Counted from the stretch's first letter, positions 38,884 to 48,210 are shown. The stretch is DNA of 64,000 nt from Enterococcus pingfangensis (GCF_005405205.1 NZ_BJDP01000007.1:62001-126000); one strand, 5' to 3'. Notes: generated from the letters alone by a model not told the origin. Made by a program: numbers and translations.

Positions 38884-38955
38884 TGAATATTAATTCGTTT
38901 ATATCTTAAATAATTTATTTTTATTCATGATAACGGAATAATTGAAAAGTATCAA
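38884..38955 (-). promoter_or_regulatory. argF promoter with two ARG-box-like operators
   Basis: Minus strand: -35 TTGATA (38950-38955), 17-base spacer, -10 TATCAT (38927-38932). Overlapping the -10 and start site, CATGAATAAAAATAAATTA (38911-38929) matches the first 13 bases of the Bacillus AhrC box CATGAATAAAAATKCAAKT. A second, TGAATATTAATTCG on the plus strand (38884-38897), is near-palindromic and lies in the leader. Occupancy would block transcription. Confidence 0.75.
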
Positions 38956-38971
38956 CCTCATTTGCGAAATA

Positions 38972-39008
38972 AAATAAAAAAGCTTCCTCGAAAAATCTCA
39001 AGGAAGCC
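38972..39008 (-). terminator. Terminator after tsaD
   Basis: GGCTTCCT and AGGAAGC on the minus strand form a stem with inner wobble pairs, followed by TTTTTTATTTTATT. It closes the tsaB-rimI-rimI-tsaD operon. Confidence 0.85.
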
Positions 39009-39058
39009 GGCTGATTATTTTTATTTCGCAGTTCCAATCTTTTTGATTGATGCAAAAT

Positions 39059-40081
39059 TTAAATGTGTTGAAAAGCCAAACTTGGAACAGCATTTAAACT
39101 CATTCCTGCAAAATGCTGTTTTTGCAATTCTACATGAGCCGCTGCTCCGATCATCGCTGCGTTATCTCCGCATAAGCGTAATGGCGGTACGATCAATTTC
39201 ATAGCGGGCAGCTCTTGACTAAGCATCCGCGCCATCTCTTCTCTTAATCCGCGATTAGCCGCTACTCCGCCAGCCACGATCAATTGTTTGACCGGATAGG
39301 TTTTGCACGCTTTGATTGTCTTTGTAACTAATACTTCAACCACACTCGCTTGAAAACTAGCCGCTAGATTTTTGTGTTCCAGCACCTCTCCCCGTTGTTC
39401 AGCGTTATGAGTCAAGTTAATAAATGCGCTCTTCAGACCGCTAAAGCTAAAATCAAAATTATCTTCTTTGATCATGGCACGAGGGAAATCATAGGTATCT
39501 TCTCCTTGATGAGCCAATTCATCGATTTCTTTTCCGCTAGGATAGCTAAGTCCTAACACACGGCCGACTTTATCATAGGCTTCACCAGCAGCATCATCAC
39601 GGGTCTCACCAATGATCTCAAATGAACCATCTTGTTCCATGTAAACCAATTCCGTATGACCGCCGCTAACCAGCAGCGCCATTAAAGGAAATTCCAACGG
39701 CTCAACTAAGCGGGCTGCATAGATATGCCCAGCCATGTGATTGATCGGCAATAACGGCAAGTTGTTTGCCCAAGCAAAAGCCTTTGCTGCACTCAAACCG
39801 ATCAATAATGCTCCGACAAGTCCGGGACCATAGGTTACTGCCACCGCCTGAAGATCTTCCGCTTCGACCGCCGCTTCTGTCAAGGCTTCTTCAATACAGA
39901 TCGTAATTTGTTCGACATGATGACGGCTAGCTACTTCTGGTACAACTCCGCCAAAACGTTTGTGGCTATTGATTTGTGATGCCACAATATTAGATAAAAT
40001 CTTTTCGCCGTTTTCAATCACTGCAACACTTGTTTCGTCACAGCTGCTTTCAATCGCCAAAATGAGTTCTGTTTCATTCAT
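39059..40081 (-). CDS. tsaD: tRNA t6A37 threonylcarbamoyltransferase TsaD
   Basis: 340-residue ASKHA-fold enzyme transferring threonylcarbamoyl to A37 of ANN-decoding tRNAs. N-terminal [17 protein letters not shown], metal-binding HMAGH in the segment [30 protein letters not shown] and the late CGDNAAMIG. Its ATG overlaps the preceding rimI stop by eight bases. TsaB is encoded at the start of the same operon; TsaE and TsaC are elsewhere. Confidence 0.97.
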   Translation of the reverse strand: MNETELILAIESSCDETSVAVIENGEKILSNIVASQINSHKRFGGVVPEVASRHHVEQITICIEEALTEAAVEAEDLQAVAVTYGPGLVGALLIGLSAAKAFAWANNLPLLPINHMAGHIYAARLVEPLEFPLMALLVSGGHTELVYMEQDGSFEIIGETRDDAAGEAYDKVGRVLGLSYPSGKEIDELAHQGEDTYDFPRAMIKEDNFDFSFSGLKSAFINLTHNAEQRGEVLEHKNLAASFQASVVEVLVTKTIKACKTYPVKQLIVAGGVAANRGLREEMARMLSQELPAMKLIVPPLRLCGDNAAMIGAAAHVELQKQHFAGMSLNAVPSLAFQHI

Positions 40082-40499
40082 CTGCTTTTCCTACTTTCAA
40101 AGACATCAGCACTGCATCTTCTTGCGGATGCTGATAATAATTTTTGCGTCTGCCGATTTCTAAAAAACCAAACTTTTCATAAAAAAGACGCGCCGCTTGA
40201 TTCGAAGCACGGACTTCTAAAAAAATAGTCGCGATTTGCTGTGCTTTCGCGTATTTCAACAAGCGTTCCAACAACTGTGCGCCATAGCCTTGACCTTTTA
40301 TTTTAGTCGCGATATTTGTGATCTCGATTTCATCACAAACTTGATGAAATCCTAAAAAAGCCGCAGTCTCAGTTTTTTCAACAAAGTAATGACTATGAGC
40401 TAGTTTCATATCGCTGGCAAATTGTTCTGCTGTCCATGGTGCCTCATATGTATATGCCGCGCGGCTGATTTCCCAAATCGTTCTGGCTAACTCATCCAA
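40074..40499 (-). CDS. rimI: RimI-like ribosomal protein N-acetyltransferase
   Basis: 141-residue GNAT enzyme. The acetyl-CoA loop is [15 protein letters not shown], preceded by EITNIAT, followed by [29 protein letters not shown], the typical RimI C-terminus. RimI acetylates the N-terminal Ala of S18 in E. coli; substrate here is inferred. Start codon is TTG at 40499, one base after the stop of the preceding GNAT gene, with GGAAGTGAG lying inside its last codons; the nearby ATG is out of frame. Confidence 0.9.
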   Translation of the reverse strand: MDELARTIWEISRAAYTYEAPWTAEQFASDMKLAHSHYFVEKTETAAFLGFHQVCDEIEITNIATKIKGQGYGAQLLERLLKYAKAQQIATIFLEVRASNQAARLFYEKFGFLEIGRRKNYYQHPQEDAVLMSLKVGKADE

Positions 40500-40500
40500 C

Positions 40501-41049
40501 TTATCTCACTTCCAAATGTTTGATCATGTCTAACGCATCTTCATTATCCTCGGTATAATAATTTTTTTGAATATTCCGAGCAGAAAAACCCAATCGTCGA
40601 TACAGCCGTTGGGCATCTGTGTTGCTGAGCCGGACTTCTAAAGAGAGCGTTGCACAATCGTTCATTATAGCGAAATTTTCTACTTCGTCAATCAACAGCT
40701 TCCCCATTCCACGATTTTGAAATGCGGTTCCTACTGCGATATTTGTAATATGGGTATCATTTCCAATCAAACGGCTGCCGATAAATCCAGCGATTTCTGC
40801 TTGCTTCGTTACAATACAAATATATAAATGCGGGATCGGTGAATGAATCTCGGAAAGAAAGGCGCTTTTAGTCCAAGGAGTCTCGCCAAAATACACATCC
40901 CGTTCGAGTGCAATCAACTCTTTGATGTCTCGATCAATAATTTTTCGCATTAAATGCTCATCGCCTTGCAGTTCTATTAATTTTTCACTAAAAGGCACTT
41001 GTTTTCCATATAAGACGGTCTTTACTAGTCCGCTAAATTTTTTCAACAT
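40501..41049 (-). CDS. Second RimI-like GNAT acetyltransferase
   Basis: 182 residues, with a 40-residue N-terminal extension (MLKKFSGLVKTVLYGKQVPF...) not present in the neighbour. GNAT core: IGNDTHITNIAVGTAFQNRGMGKLLIDEV (acetyl-CoA loop QNRGMG) and LEVRLSNTDAQRLYRRLGFSARNIQKNYY. It resembles the following rimI over the whole domain, so the two arose by duplication. It overlaps tsaB by 17 bases. Targets unknown. Confidence 0.9.
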   Translation of the reverse strand: MLKKFSGLVKTVLYGKQVPFSEKLIELQGDEHLMRKIIDRDIKELIALERDVYFGETPWTKSAFLSEIHSPIPHLYICIVTKQAEIAGFIGSRLIGNDTHITNIAVGTAFQNRGMGKLLIDEVENFAIMNDCATLSLEVRLSNTDAQRLYRRLGFSARNIQKNYYTEDNEDALDMIKHLEVR

Positions 41050-41737
41050 AGTTATCGTCCTCAGATTGATGTGTTTCCAGCCATTTTTCTTCTGCTTCCA
41101 CTCGTTTTAAATATTCTGGAACCACTCCATGGATATTTTCAATCGGTTTTGCATAAAAGCCTAATTTCCCTAAGATCAAACCATTCGTCAGATTCACTTC
41201 ATCTGCTTCAGAAATTTCGGCTTCCGGCAGCACTGACAGAATCTGTTCTTTGAATTTAGCCGTTTCTCCAACAAAAATCGCGGGTTGCTTTATTTGCTTT
41301 AATAAATCAGGCAACGCGATGTGGCGATCTGCTAAAATATTTACCAGCTGGTTCTCCCAATGATAACCCCCTGCATAAACATTGTTTCGACGTGCGTCCA
41401 TCAATGGAACGATCAATTTATCTGTTCGAACGTTTCCAGCAATTACTGCCAAACTAGAAACTGTCGTTAACTCGATTTTCAACGTTTCAGCTAATGTTTT
41501 AGCCGTTGTTACTGCAATCCGAATCCCCGTATAAGAACCTGGGCCTTTAGCTACAACAATTCGATCCAAATCCGTCGGTTTTAGCCCGCTTGCTTGCATC
41601 ACTGCTTCGATTGCCGGCATCAAGGACAAACTGTGATTCAATTTTCGATTTAATTGAAAGTGAGCCAGTACATTTTCATCTTCTAAAACCGCCACAGCTA
41701 ATGTTTGATTGGATGTATCCATCGCTAATAATTTCAT
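41033..41737 (-). CDS. tsaB: tRNA t6A biosynthesis protein TsaB
   Basis: 234-residue inactive ASKHA homologue that scaffolds TsaD. N-terminal MKLLAMDTSNQTLAVAVLED, and VVAKGPGSYTGIRIAVTTAKTLA, the strongest TsaB signature. First gene of a four-gene operon ending in tsaD. GAGGAAATG precedes the ATG at 41737 by about eight bases. Confidence 0.95.
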   Translation of the reverse strand: MKLLAMDTSNQTLAVAVLEDENVLAHFQLNRKLNHSLSLMPAIEAVMQASGLKPTDLDRIVVAKGPGSYTGIRIAVTTAKTLAETLKIELTTVSSLAVIAGNVRTDKLIVPLMDARRNNVYAGGYHWENQLVNILADRHIALPDLLKQIKQPAIFVGETAKFKEQILSVLPEAEISEADEVNLTNGLILGKLGFYAKPIENIHGVVPEYLKRVEAEEKWLETHQSEDDNYVEKI

Positions 41738-41837
41738 AAAAGTTCATTTCCTCGCATTTAAGATAGCCATATTTTAACACAATCCCTATTTGCTTTCCTA
41801 CTAACCGATGAAAGATTTCCGTTTTCCTAAATTATAC

Positions 41838-41868
41838 AAAAAGAACCGCGCATTAGCGCCGCTCTTTT
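41838..41868 (-). terminator. Terminator after galT
   Basis: Minus strand AAAAGAGCGGCGC and GCGCGGTTCTTTT pair with two mismatches around a TAAT loop, then TTTTTG. It follows the galT stop by about 40 bases. Confidence 0.75.
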
Positions 41869-41907
41869 ATCGTGTTCAATCAATTTTGTTTCTATCACTA
41901 TTTTTTC

Positions 41908-43386
41908 CTACAAAGTATGAATAAACCGTAAAAAGCCTGATTGTCCTTCAACATCGCGTTTGAAAACACCCGCATCTTCCAGTCCGCGCACAAAAATTTT
42001 TCCGACAGCATTTTGGACGATTGAAGTCACATTTTCAACTGTAATTTGGTTGTCCATTTTTAATTGATCGGCCCATTTTTGGTGATGATCAGCCAGCGTA
42101 TTTTCTTGTCCTAACAAATACTGCTCCACTTCTTTTAGTTCTGTTTCTAAACGTGGCGCTAGTGCTGCTAATCCCATCACATCATTCAAATCCAGAATTC
42201 CTTTTTTGATATGTTGGCTATCTGGATGTGGATGAAAGATACCGTCAGGAAATTCTGCTGAGACATTGTTATCCCGTAAAATAAGATCCAATTCAAAATA
42301 ATCGTCTGTTCGACGAGCAATAGGTGTAATCGTATGATGTTGTGTTCCATCAGCCGCTTGTGCAATGATTCCTAACAGCTCATCAGAATAAATCTGCCAA
42401 TTTGCTAAAATCTTATTGGCTGCTTCAACCAAATCACTTTGTTTTTTTCCTTGCAAGCGAATCACAGACAGCGGCCACTTTACGATACCGGCGGTGATAC
42501 TAGGAAAATCTTGTAAAGTAAACGATTGTTCTATTTCAGCTGCTGCTAACGGAAATGCTTGACGCCCGCCTTGATAATGTGCATGAGCAGGCTTCGAACC
42601 GCCGACGATTGGCAGATCCGCATCTGAACCCACAAAATAATGCGGAAGAACTTCCACAATCTTCAACAAACGCTGAAAAGTCACTTTAGTTATTTTTAGC
42701 GGACGATGTTCTTCTGATGCAATCATGCATTGTTCAGTATACTGAGCATTTGGTTCATATTGAAAGCCCCAGCTTTCTCCATCGAGATTCATTCGAATGA
42801 TCCGCTGATTGCTTCGTGCTGGATAATTTGTTCGACCTTTATACCCTTCATTTTCCATACAAAGTTCGCATTTAGGATACTCGCCTGTCGCTGCTCGTTC
42901 TGCGACAAACGCTTCTTGATCGTTCTCTGTTTTTGAAAAATCGATCAGAACTTCCAACTGACCATATTCAGTTTCAACGGGAAATAAACTATTGCGGGCA
43001 TTTTCTCGTGTTTTGATATAATTCGTCTCTTTATTTAATTTAAAGAAATAATCCGTTGCTTGGATTGGATCTTTTGAATAATATTGAGCAAAGTAAGCAT
43101 TCACTACAGATGGCGGCGGCGTCATCAGATCCATCAGTTGCGCTTCCAATATCTCTTTTTCTGTCTGTAAATCGGTGATTACTTGATTTTTTTGAGCTTG
43201 ACACAAAAGCTGTTCAACTAACGCTATTGCGGGTTCAGTTACAGCTTGAACTTCAGCGTTTACTAATCCTTCTTCTCCAATCATGGCGCTGACCCGATTT
43301 TCTAAATATAAGCGATCCATTTCCATCCAACCGCCTGATTGGATAGCCAATGTAATAAAATCTCTTATCATTTGACTGATTGACAC
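41908..43386 (-). CDS. galT: UDP-glucose-hexose-1-phosphate uridylyltransferase, class II GalT
   Basis: 492-residue enzyme of the Leloir pathway, the Gram-positive class II form (about 490 residues) rather than the 350-residue E. coli type. Recognisable parts: GRTNYPARSNQRIIRMNLDGESWGFQYEPNAQY in pieces, SEEHRPLKITK, and HAHYQGGRQAFP with the histidines expected at the active site. Start is GTG at 43386 with AGGAGG seven bases upstream. galK, galE and galM are not near, which is unusual since they commonly form a cluster. Confidence 0.93.
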   Translation of the reverse strand: MSISQMIRDFITLAIQSGGWMEMDRLYLENRVSAMIGEEGLVNAEVQAVTEPAIALVEQLLCQAQKNQVITDLQTEKEILEAQLMDLMTPPPSVVNAYFAQYYSKDPIQATDYFFKLNKETNYIKTRENARNSLFPVETEYGQLEVLIDFSKTENDQEAFVAERAATGEYPKCELCMENEGYKGRTNYPARSNQRIIRMNLDGESWGFQYEPNAQYTEQCMIASEEHRPLKITKVTFQRLLKIVEVLPHYFVGSDADLPIVGGSKPAHAHYQGGRQAFPLAAAEIEQSFTLQDFPSITAGIVKWPLSVIRLQGKKQSDLVEAANKILANWQIYSDELLGIIAQAADGTQHHTITPIARRTDDYFELDLILRDNNVSAEFPDGIFHPHPDSQHIKKGILDLNDVMGLAALAPRLETELKEVEQYLLGQENTLADHHQKWADQLKMDNQITVENVTSIVQNAVGKIFVRGLEDAGVFKRDVEGQSGFLRFIHTL

Positions 43387-43687
43387 GTTGCTTCCTCCTA
43401 ATCTTCTCCTGTCGCTTTTCATTTAGTAAACAAAGTATAAGTTTTTTACTAAATGAAAGCAAGAATCGCTCGTACGTTAAACTTTTCATTTTTGTACTTT
43501 TGCTTCATAATAAGGTATAAGAAACAGTACTAGTTTGTTGCACATATCCGCCAACTGCATATGCTCAGCTTGAGAAAAAGCTTTTTCAGATTGCTTAGCT
43601 TTAGCTATCGACTAGTTAATCGAACAGCATTGAATGTTTTTTAGCGGAAAATACATTTCTTATATTTGAGAAAGGAGTGATGACACG
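43387..43687. other. Intergenic region between galT and DUF3042 gene
   Basis: About 300 bases carrying the two divergent promoters by position. Inverted AGCTTGAGAAAAAGCT near 43567-43582 is the only small hairpin seen. No ORF and no CRE-like catabolite site that I would support. Confidence 0.5.
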
Positions 43688-43855
43688 ATGCGTAAATTTG
43701 CTTCAGGATTCGTTACCGGCACTTTAGCAGCAGCGGCCGTAGTTGCCGGCGTAGCAATGGGTGTGAAAAAGAAAATAATCGATCCGATTGAAGAAAGAGA
43801 TTCCAAAATCGATGAAAATCGTAAAAAAGCCCGCAGAAAAAGAATTGCACGCTAA
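43688..43855 (+). CDS. DUF3042 family small membrane protein
   Basis: 55-residue protein starting MRKFASGFVTGTLAAAAVVAG. One N-terminal Gly/Ala-rich membrane segment (about 5-26) followed by a basic, charged tail (KKKIIDPIEE...ARRKRIAR). This matches DUF3042, a small protein family of Lactobacillales with no known function. AAAGGAG lies 10 bases before ATG. It is convergent with the broken flavoprotein gene and ends in a shared terminator. The opposite-strand frame covering it is the out-of-frame tail of that broken gene. Confidence 0.88.
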   Translation: MRKFASGFVTGTLAAAAVVAGVAMGVKKKIIDPIEERDSKIDENRKKARRKRIAR

Positions 43856-43885
43856 AAAAGAAAGCCCTAGAGCTTTCTTTTTTTA
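43854..43885. terminator. Bidirectional terminator
   Basis: AAAAAAGAAAGC and GCTTTCTTTTTT form a perfect stem with loop CCTAGA, serving the plus-strand DUF3042 gene and the minus-strand flavoprotein gene, whose restored stop codon (43883-43885) touches it. Confidence 0.88.
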
Positions 43886-45654
43886 GTGATAGATTGTTTG
43901 AACGATTTGGTTGGCTAAATAAAAAATCCGATCCTCGCTTTTGGGTCGGCGGAGAGGTAGCGTTCAACCAATCAATACCTTCTAGCGGGACACCATAACA
44001 ATATATGTGCGATAGTATTTCCCCATTTTCAGCTACCAGCTGATGGGTCTTACGATTTACTTGGATGGCACCTGTCGAATGTTTGCTATTATCAAAGGTT
44101 ACACAATGCGGAGTCAGATAGCCTTTTTCCCGCATTTGGATCAACAAAGGATTTTGCGTATGTTCCAAACTAGTTGCTGCCAAACGTGCTTCAATCAAAT
44201 TTTTGGCAAAAAAAGAACGTTTTGGATCTTGCTTGCTGTATGCGAAAAATTCTCCATTTTTTCTTTCTATTTGCATATCTGGCGCTAAAAACTCAACTAC
44301 ACCGGCCTTTGCCAAGGCTAATAATTGTTTCTGCCGAATTATCGGTGCGCCAATAGTCAGAAAACTATACGTATGTTTAAATGTCCCAAAGAAATCTTCA
44401 ACATATTCTTTGGGCGAGAATTTTTCTTGATCCAACATCGCATTCAATGGCGCTTGCAACTCTTTATACGTATCAATAGTACTGGCAACTGCCCCAGTTT
44501 GGTTGCCTAGTTCTGCTTCTGCAATATCTTTTTCCAAATATGTCCGAATAAAATCTGGAAATGCTTGCGGAGTGATCGCTTTTGCTGGATCAAGTAATTC
44601 CATCCAATCTATGCGGTCATCGATAGAAATTTGGTATTTATGCAAAATAGTTGCTCGATCACCCATTCGATAGTCTCGCAAAAAACTGTTCAGATCGACC
44701 TTTTTATCCGCCAATTTCTTTTGGTAAAAAACTAATTCAGCTTCTTTTTTTAATAGATCAAATAATTCTTGCGCATTGCCTTGAAACTGCGCCATAAATG
44801 ATGGAGTCAAAATTTGTGGTTGCGCAACGTCTCCCAACTTATTTTGGTTGTTCGGACGCGTATGATAAGGCAACCCTCTGCCGGAACCTACAACCAAGGT
44901 CTGTTCTTTCCCCGAAGATATATACACCAAATGATTTTTTTCTTCAATGAAGTATCCGCCCCACTTAGCGACAAATAAATAGCGCAAGATAATCAAAAAA
45001 ACTCAACCCTAACCCGCGAATGATCACCGTACCCGTCGCTGATTTTTCAAGCGGTGTATCTGAAGGATTTCCCGGTCCTTGATAAAAAAGCTCGTAGACT
45101 TCCGCATATTCTTGGTTTTTCGCTTCGTCGCCAGTGAGATAATTCTGGGCATGGCCAGTTGCTAAGATCACATCAGTCACTTGATAAACCTTAGTTGTTT
45201 GAATGGAAATGATTTCTTTCGCTAAAGTCAAATCGACGACTTGTTCTTTAATAAAGTTGACAGTCACATTTTCTGGTAACTGGCTCACCAGCTGCTCAAA
45301 AAACCAATGTTGATAAACACCATAATAACGGCGCTGGCAATAATCATTTTCTGTTAATTTTGTCTCTGATAACAAGGTCTCTCCGTAATCAAAGGCCGCT
45401 AGAAATGCTACTGCTTCTGTTTGACTCCATTCAACTAAATTCGGTCCCTCATCTTCTGAAAATAAAGTTACGTGCTGCATCACGGTATTCATGATGACTT
45501 GATCACTTTGGTCTTTGCGCCACACATGACCGCCTAAACCAACCGGATCAAACAGTAATAGTTCGATTTTTTCAGTAGCAGGTGCTCGTTTGATTAAGCG
45601 ATCCAATGCAACCAACCCATAAGGTCCCGCACCAATAATTGCAATTTTTTTCAT
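43883..45654 (-). pseudogene. FAD/NAD(P)-binding protein gene with two +1 frameshifts
   Basis: Begins MKKIAIIGAGPYGLVALDRL, a FAD-binding dinucleotide motif (GxGPxG) of the NAD_binding_9 / FAD-NAD(P)-binding family of Lactobacillales. Frame 1 ends after FDYLALFICR (stop near 44965). The second frame resumes with KWGGYFIEEKNHLVYISSGKE, where relatives have GRGG. It runs to WLNATSPP and then into non-homologous sequence, while the third frame continues SPRPKSEDRIFYLANQIVQ and stops at 43883, next to the terminator. Removing one base near 44975-44990 and one C near 43945-43953 restores 589 codons without stops. It is either a recent pseudogene or carries two sequencing errors. Confidence 0.85.
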
Positions 45655-45720
45655 ACACATTCTCCGTCTTTTGATAGATCCTTCTCTTTAAGAGTAGAGA
45701 ATAATTGCAGAATAAGCAAT

Positions 45721-45757
45721 CAAAAAAAGCTCCTGATGATGATTCATCAGAAACTCG
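45721..45757 (-). terminator. Terminator after Cof phosphatase gene
   Basis: GTTTCTGATGA and TCATCAGGAGC pair on the minus strand with a short loop, then TTTTTTT. It follows the stop at 45767. Confidence 0.85.
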
Positions 45758-45766
45758 AATGACTTA

Positions 45767-46576
45767 TTATAATACCCAGCGTTCAAACGCTTCTTTTACG
45801 CCGTCTTCTAAATTTGTTGCAACAGTGTAGTCAGCAGCAGCCTTGATCATTTCACTAGCATTGCCCATCGCTACCCCGGTACCGGCAAACTCGATCATTG
45901 ACAGATCATTTTCTGCATCGCCAATCGCCATTACTTCAGCTTGTTGGATTCCCAAATGTTCACTTAATTCTTTTAACGCCAAACCTTTGCTGGCATCAGA
46001 ATTCAATACTTCAAGGAAAAATGGCGAGCTGCGAACAAGCGTATATCTTTCAAAATATTCTGCAGGGATTTGTTTGAAAGCTTCACTTAAAATTGCTGGA
46101 TCATCGATCATCATCATTTTAACCGCCGTTACATTTTCCGCGATTTCTTCAGGTGTTCGGTAATGCAACGGCATGTTTACCAAATAAGATTCTACGACTG
46201 TATAAGGACTGATGTCGCGATTCGCTGTATACATCGCTTTTTTATCTGTAACGTGCAAATGAACACCTAATAATCTTGCTAAGTGATCAATCTCAAGATA
46301 ATTCTCGCGAGTCAAACTATGCTCTGCTACGATATCCCAGGTTTTCGTATTTAAAACTAATGCACCATTATAGGTGATGATATAATCGTCTGCTTCTGTC
46401 AAACCTAGTACTTCTAATTGAGTTTTCGTACCTGACAATGGACGACCTGTGGAAAGAACCACATAAACTCCCGCTTTGCGCGCGGCTTTGATACATTCAA
46501 CCACAGGTGCATTGATCTCATGATGATCATTCAATAATGTTCCATCTAAATCAATGGCAACTAATTTTATACTCAT
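45767..46576 (-). CDS. Cof-type HAD phosphatase
   Basis: 269-residue HAD-superfamily hydrolase, subfamily IIB (Cof). Motif I VAIDLDGTLLND with nucleophile Asp and acid/base Asp, motif II VVLSTGRP, motif III Lys (KGLALKEL), motif IV AIGDAENDLSMIEFAG. Members dephosphorylate sugar phosphates, FMN or PLP; substrate not readable. It is a single gene with AGGAG upstream and a terminator downstream. The 250 bases 46577-46826 upstream of it contain only the terminator of the next unit. Confidence 0.92.
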   Translation of the reverse strand: MSIKLVAIDLDGTLLNDHHEINAPVVECIKAARKAGVYVVLSTGRPLSGTKTQLEVLGLTEADDYIITYNGALVLNTKTWDIVAEHSLTRENYLEIDHLARLLGVHLHVTDKKAMYTANRDISPYTVVESYLVNMPLHYRTPEEIAENVTAVKMMMIDDPAILSEAFKQIPAEYFERYTLVRSSPFFLEVLNSDASKGLALKELSEHLGIQQAEVMAIGDAENDLSMIEFAGTGVAMGNASEMIKAAADYTVATNLEDGVKEAFERWVL

Positions 46577-46789
46577 AAATAACTATCTCCTATTTCTTAT
46601 CAATTACTCTTACAAAAAAAGATCTTCCTCGCGTACTTTTAGTTTCAAATACGCCTTTGTTCGCTAGATATTGTGTCATCCTTTGACCAGCAGAGAGTTT
46701 GTAAAAGTTCCAGCTTTCATAATACGGGTTATTTAATCACTCGTCAAATTCGACCGAATAGATTTTTTTACTCAAATCCGTCTCTGCAC

Positions 46790-46821
46790 AAAAAAAACGG
46801 CTAGACGATTATCTAGCCGTG
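46790..46821 (-). terminator. Terminator after rhodanese-like gene
   Basis: ACGGCTAGA (46797-46805) and TCTAGCCGT (46812-46820) form a perfect 9-bp stem; on the minus strand TTTTTTT follows. It ends the glcK operon. Confidence 0.9.
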
Positions 46822-46826
46822 AATCA

Positions 46827-47228
46827 TTAGTCGATTTTCTTTTGCTTAATCTTTCCTGTCCATTCTTGCATACCGCCTTTAAGAATGTACAAGTCTGTGT
46901 AGCCTTTTTTGCGTAATAAGTTGGCTGCTCGAGCACTGATCGACTTATTTTGGTCATAAATGTAAATCGGTTGATCTTTGCGTAAAGAGCTATACGTTTC
47001 TTTTAACATCGTATAAGGGAAACTGCGTGCGCTTAAAATATGTTTTGCATTGAACTCATCACGTTCACGAACATCGATTACTTGTGCTTTGCGCATCCCT
47101 GCTTGAAATTCTTCTTGTGTAATTATTTTAGCCGAGCGTTTCATCATGATCCGCACATACAATTCATACAGACCATATAAAACGATCACCGTAATTAGTA
47201 CACTATTAATCATCCACCAAATTGACAT
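46827..47228 (-). CDS. Membrane-anchored rhodanese-like protein (YqhL-type)
   Basis: 133 residues: one N-terminal membrane helix (about 6-26), then a rhodanese domain (35-128) with QVIDVRERDEFNAKHILSARSFPY and ILKGGMQEW. The active-site loop, normally Cys-containing, reads YDQNKS (91-96), so Asp replaces the catalytic Cys and sulfurtransferase activity is unlikely. Similar Cys-less proteins follow glcK in other Firmicutes. It lies 24 bases after the glucokinase stop and is probably cotranscribed. Confidence 0.9.
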   Translation of the reverse strand: MSIWWMINSVLITVIVLYGLYELYVRIMMKRSAKIITQEEFQAGMRKAQVIDVRERDEFNAKHILSARSFPYTMLKETYSSLRKDQPIYIYDQNKSISARAANLLRKKGYTDLYILKGGMQEWTGKIKQKKID

Positions 47229-47252
47229 AACTTAATCCCTCTCTGACCTTTT

Positions 47253-48209
47253 CTATTTAGCTAATGAAGCTGCACCGATTACGCCGGCCTCATTTCCTAA
47301 CTCTGCTAGTTTGACTTTTGTACTTTCGCGGACTTGCGGGAAAGTAAATTCTTTGAAATATTTTTCTACTCGGCTGCGTAAAAATTCACCCGCTGCTGAA
47401 ACACCGCCGCCAATCACGATTGTTGATGGGTTCAGGGTATTTCCTAAATTGCCGCAAGCTAACCCTAGATAGAAGGTCACTTTGTCTACGACCATCAAAG
47501 CCAGATCATCGCCATCATTTTCTGCCAGTTCAAAAACATCTTTACTTGTGATGTCTTCTCCGTTATCTAGACGAGCTTTCAAGGTTGATCCGCCAGCATA
47601 TTCTTCTGCTAATTGACGCGCTACTCGTACGACACCCGTCGCACTAGCCACTGTTTCTAGACAGCCGCGTTTTCCGCAAGTACATTCAAAACCAGTTGGA
47701 TCGACTGTTACATGTCCAATCTCACCCGCACAGCCAGCTGCACCGTGAAGCAATTGCCCATTCATAACGATCCCGCCGCCGACACCAGTACCTAAAGTCA
47801 TAAAGATCACGTCAGATTCATTTTCTCCAGCACCTTTCCAGCGTTCGCCTAAAGCAGCGACGTTGGCATCGTTATCGATACTGAATTTGATTTTTGTCCC
47901 TTTTTCGATCTCTTTTTTAACTTGTTGCAGTGTTGTCCAGTTTAAATTATATGCTCCAATTACGGTACCAGCCTTAATATCGACACTACCGGGCGTTCCC
48001 ATTCCAATCCCGATAAATTGTTCTGGCACCATATCATACAATGATAAATGATGATTGATCGAATCAATGATATCCGGTACGATATGTGAACCGTCGTCTA
48101 AAATATTTGTTTCGATACTCCATTTTTGCTGAATTTCACCTGTTTCAGTCAAAATAGCAAATTTCACAGTTGTCCCGCCTAAATCAATACCTAATAATTT
48201 TTTATCCAC
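47253..48209 (-). CDS. glcK: ROK-family glucokinase
   Basis: 318 residues; phosphorylates intracellular glucose. N-terminal phosphate loop LLGIDLGGTTVKFAILTE, GTGVGGGIVMNGQLLHGAAGCAGEIGH, and the ROK zinc motif CTCGKRGC. Start is GTG at 48209 with AAGGTGA five bases upstream; it lies one base after the yqgQ stop, so coupling is likely. A TTG start at 48236 is possible but has no ribosome site. Order yqgQ-glcK-rhodanese mirrors B. subtilis yqgQ-glcK-yqhL. Confidence 0.95.
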   Translation of the reverse strand: MDKKLLGIDLGGTTVKFAILTETGEIQQKWSIETNILDDGSHIVPDIIDSINHHLSLYDMVPEQFIGIGMGTPGSVDIKAGTVIGAYNLNWTTLQQVKKEIEKGTKIKFSIDNDANVAALGERWKGAGENESDVIFMTLGTGVGGGIVMNGQLLHGAAGCAGEIGHVTVDPTGFECTCGKRGCLETVASATGVVRVARQLAEEYAGGSTLKARLDNGEDITSKDVFELAENDGDDLALMVVDKVTFYLGLACGNLGNTLNPSTIVIGGGVSAAGEFLRSRVEKYFKEFTFPQVRESTKVKLAELGNEAGVIGAASLAK

Positions 48210-48210
48210 T

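Noticed and set aside
43713-43882. C-terminal extension of the second flavoprotein frame beyond WLNATSPP
   Set aside because: The sequence after the frameshift point loses family similarity and runs through the terminator and antisense to the DUF3042 gene; the third frame gives the natural end.
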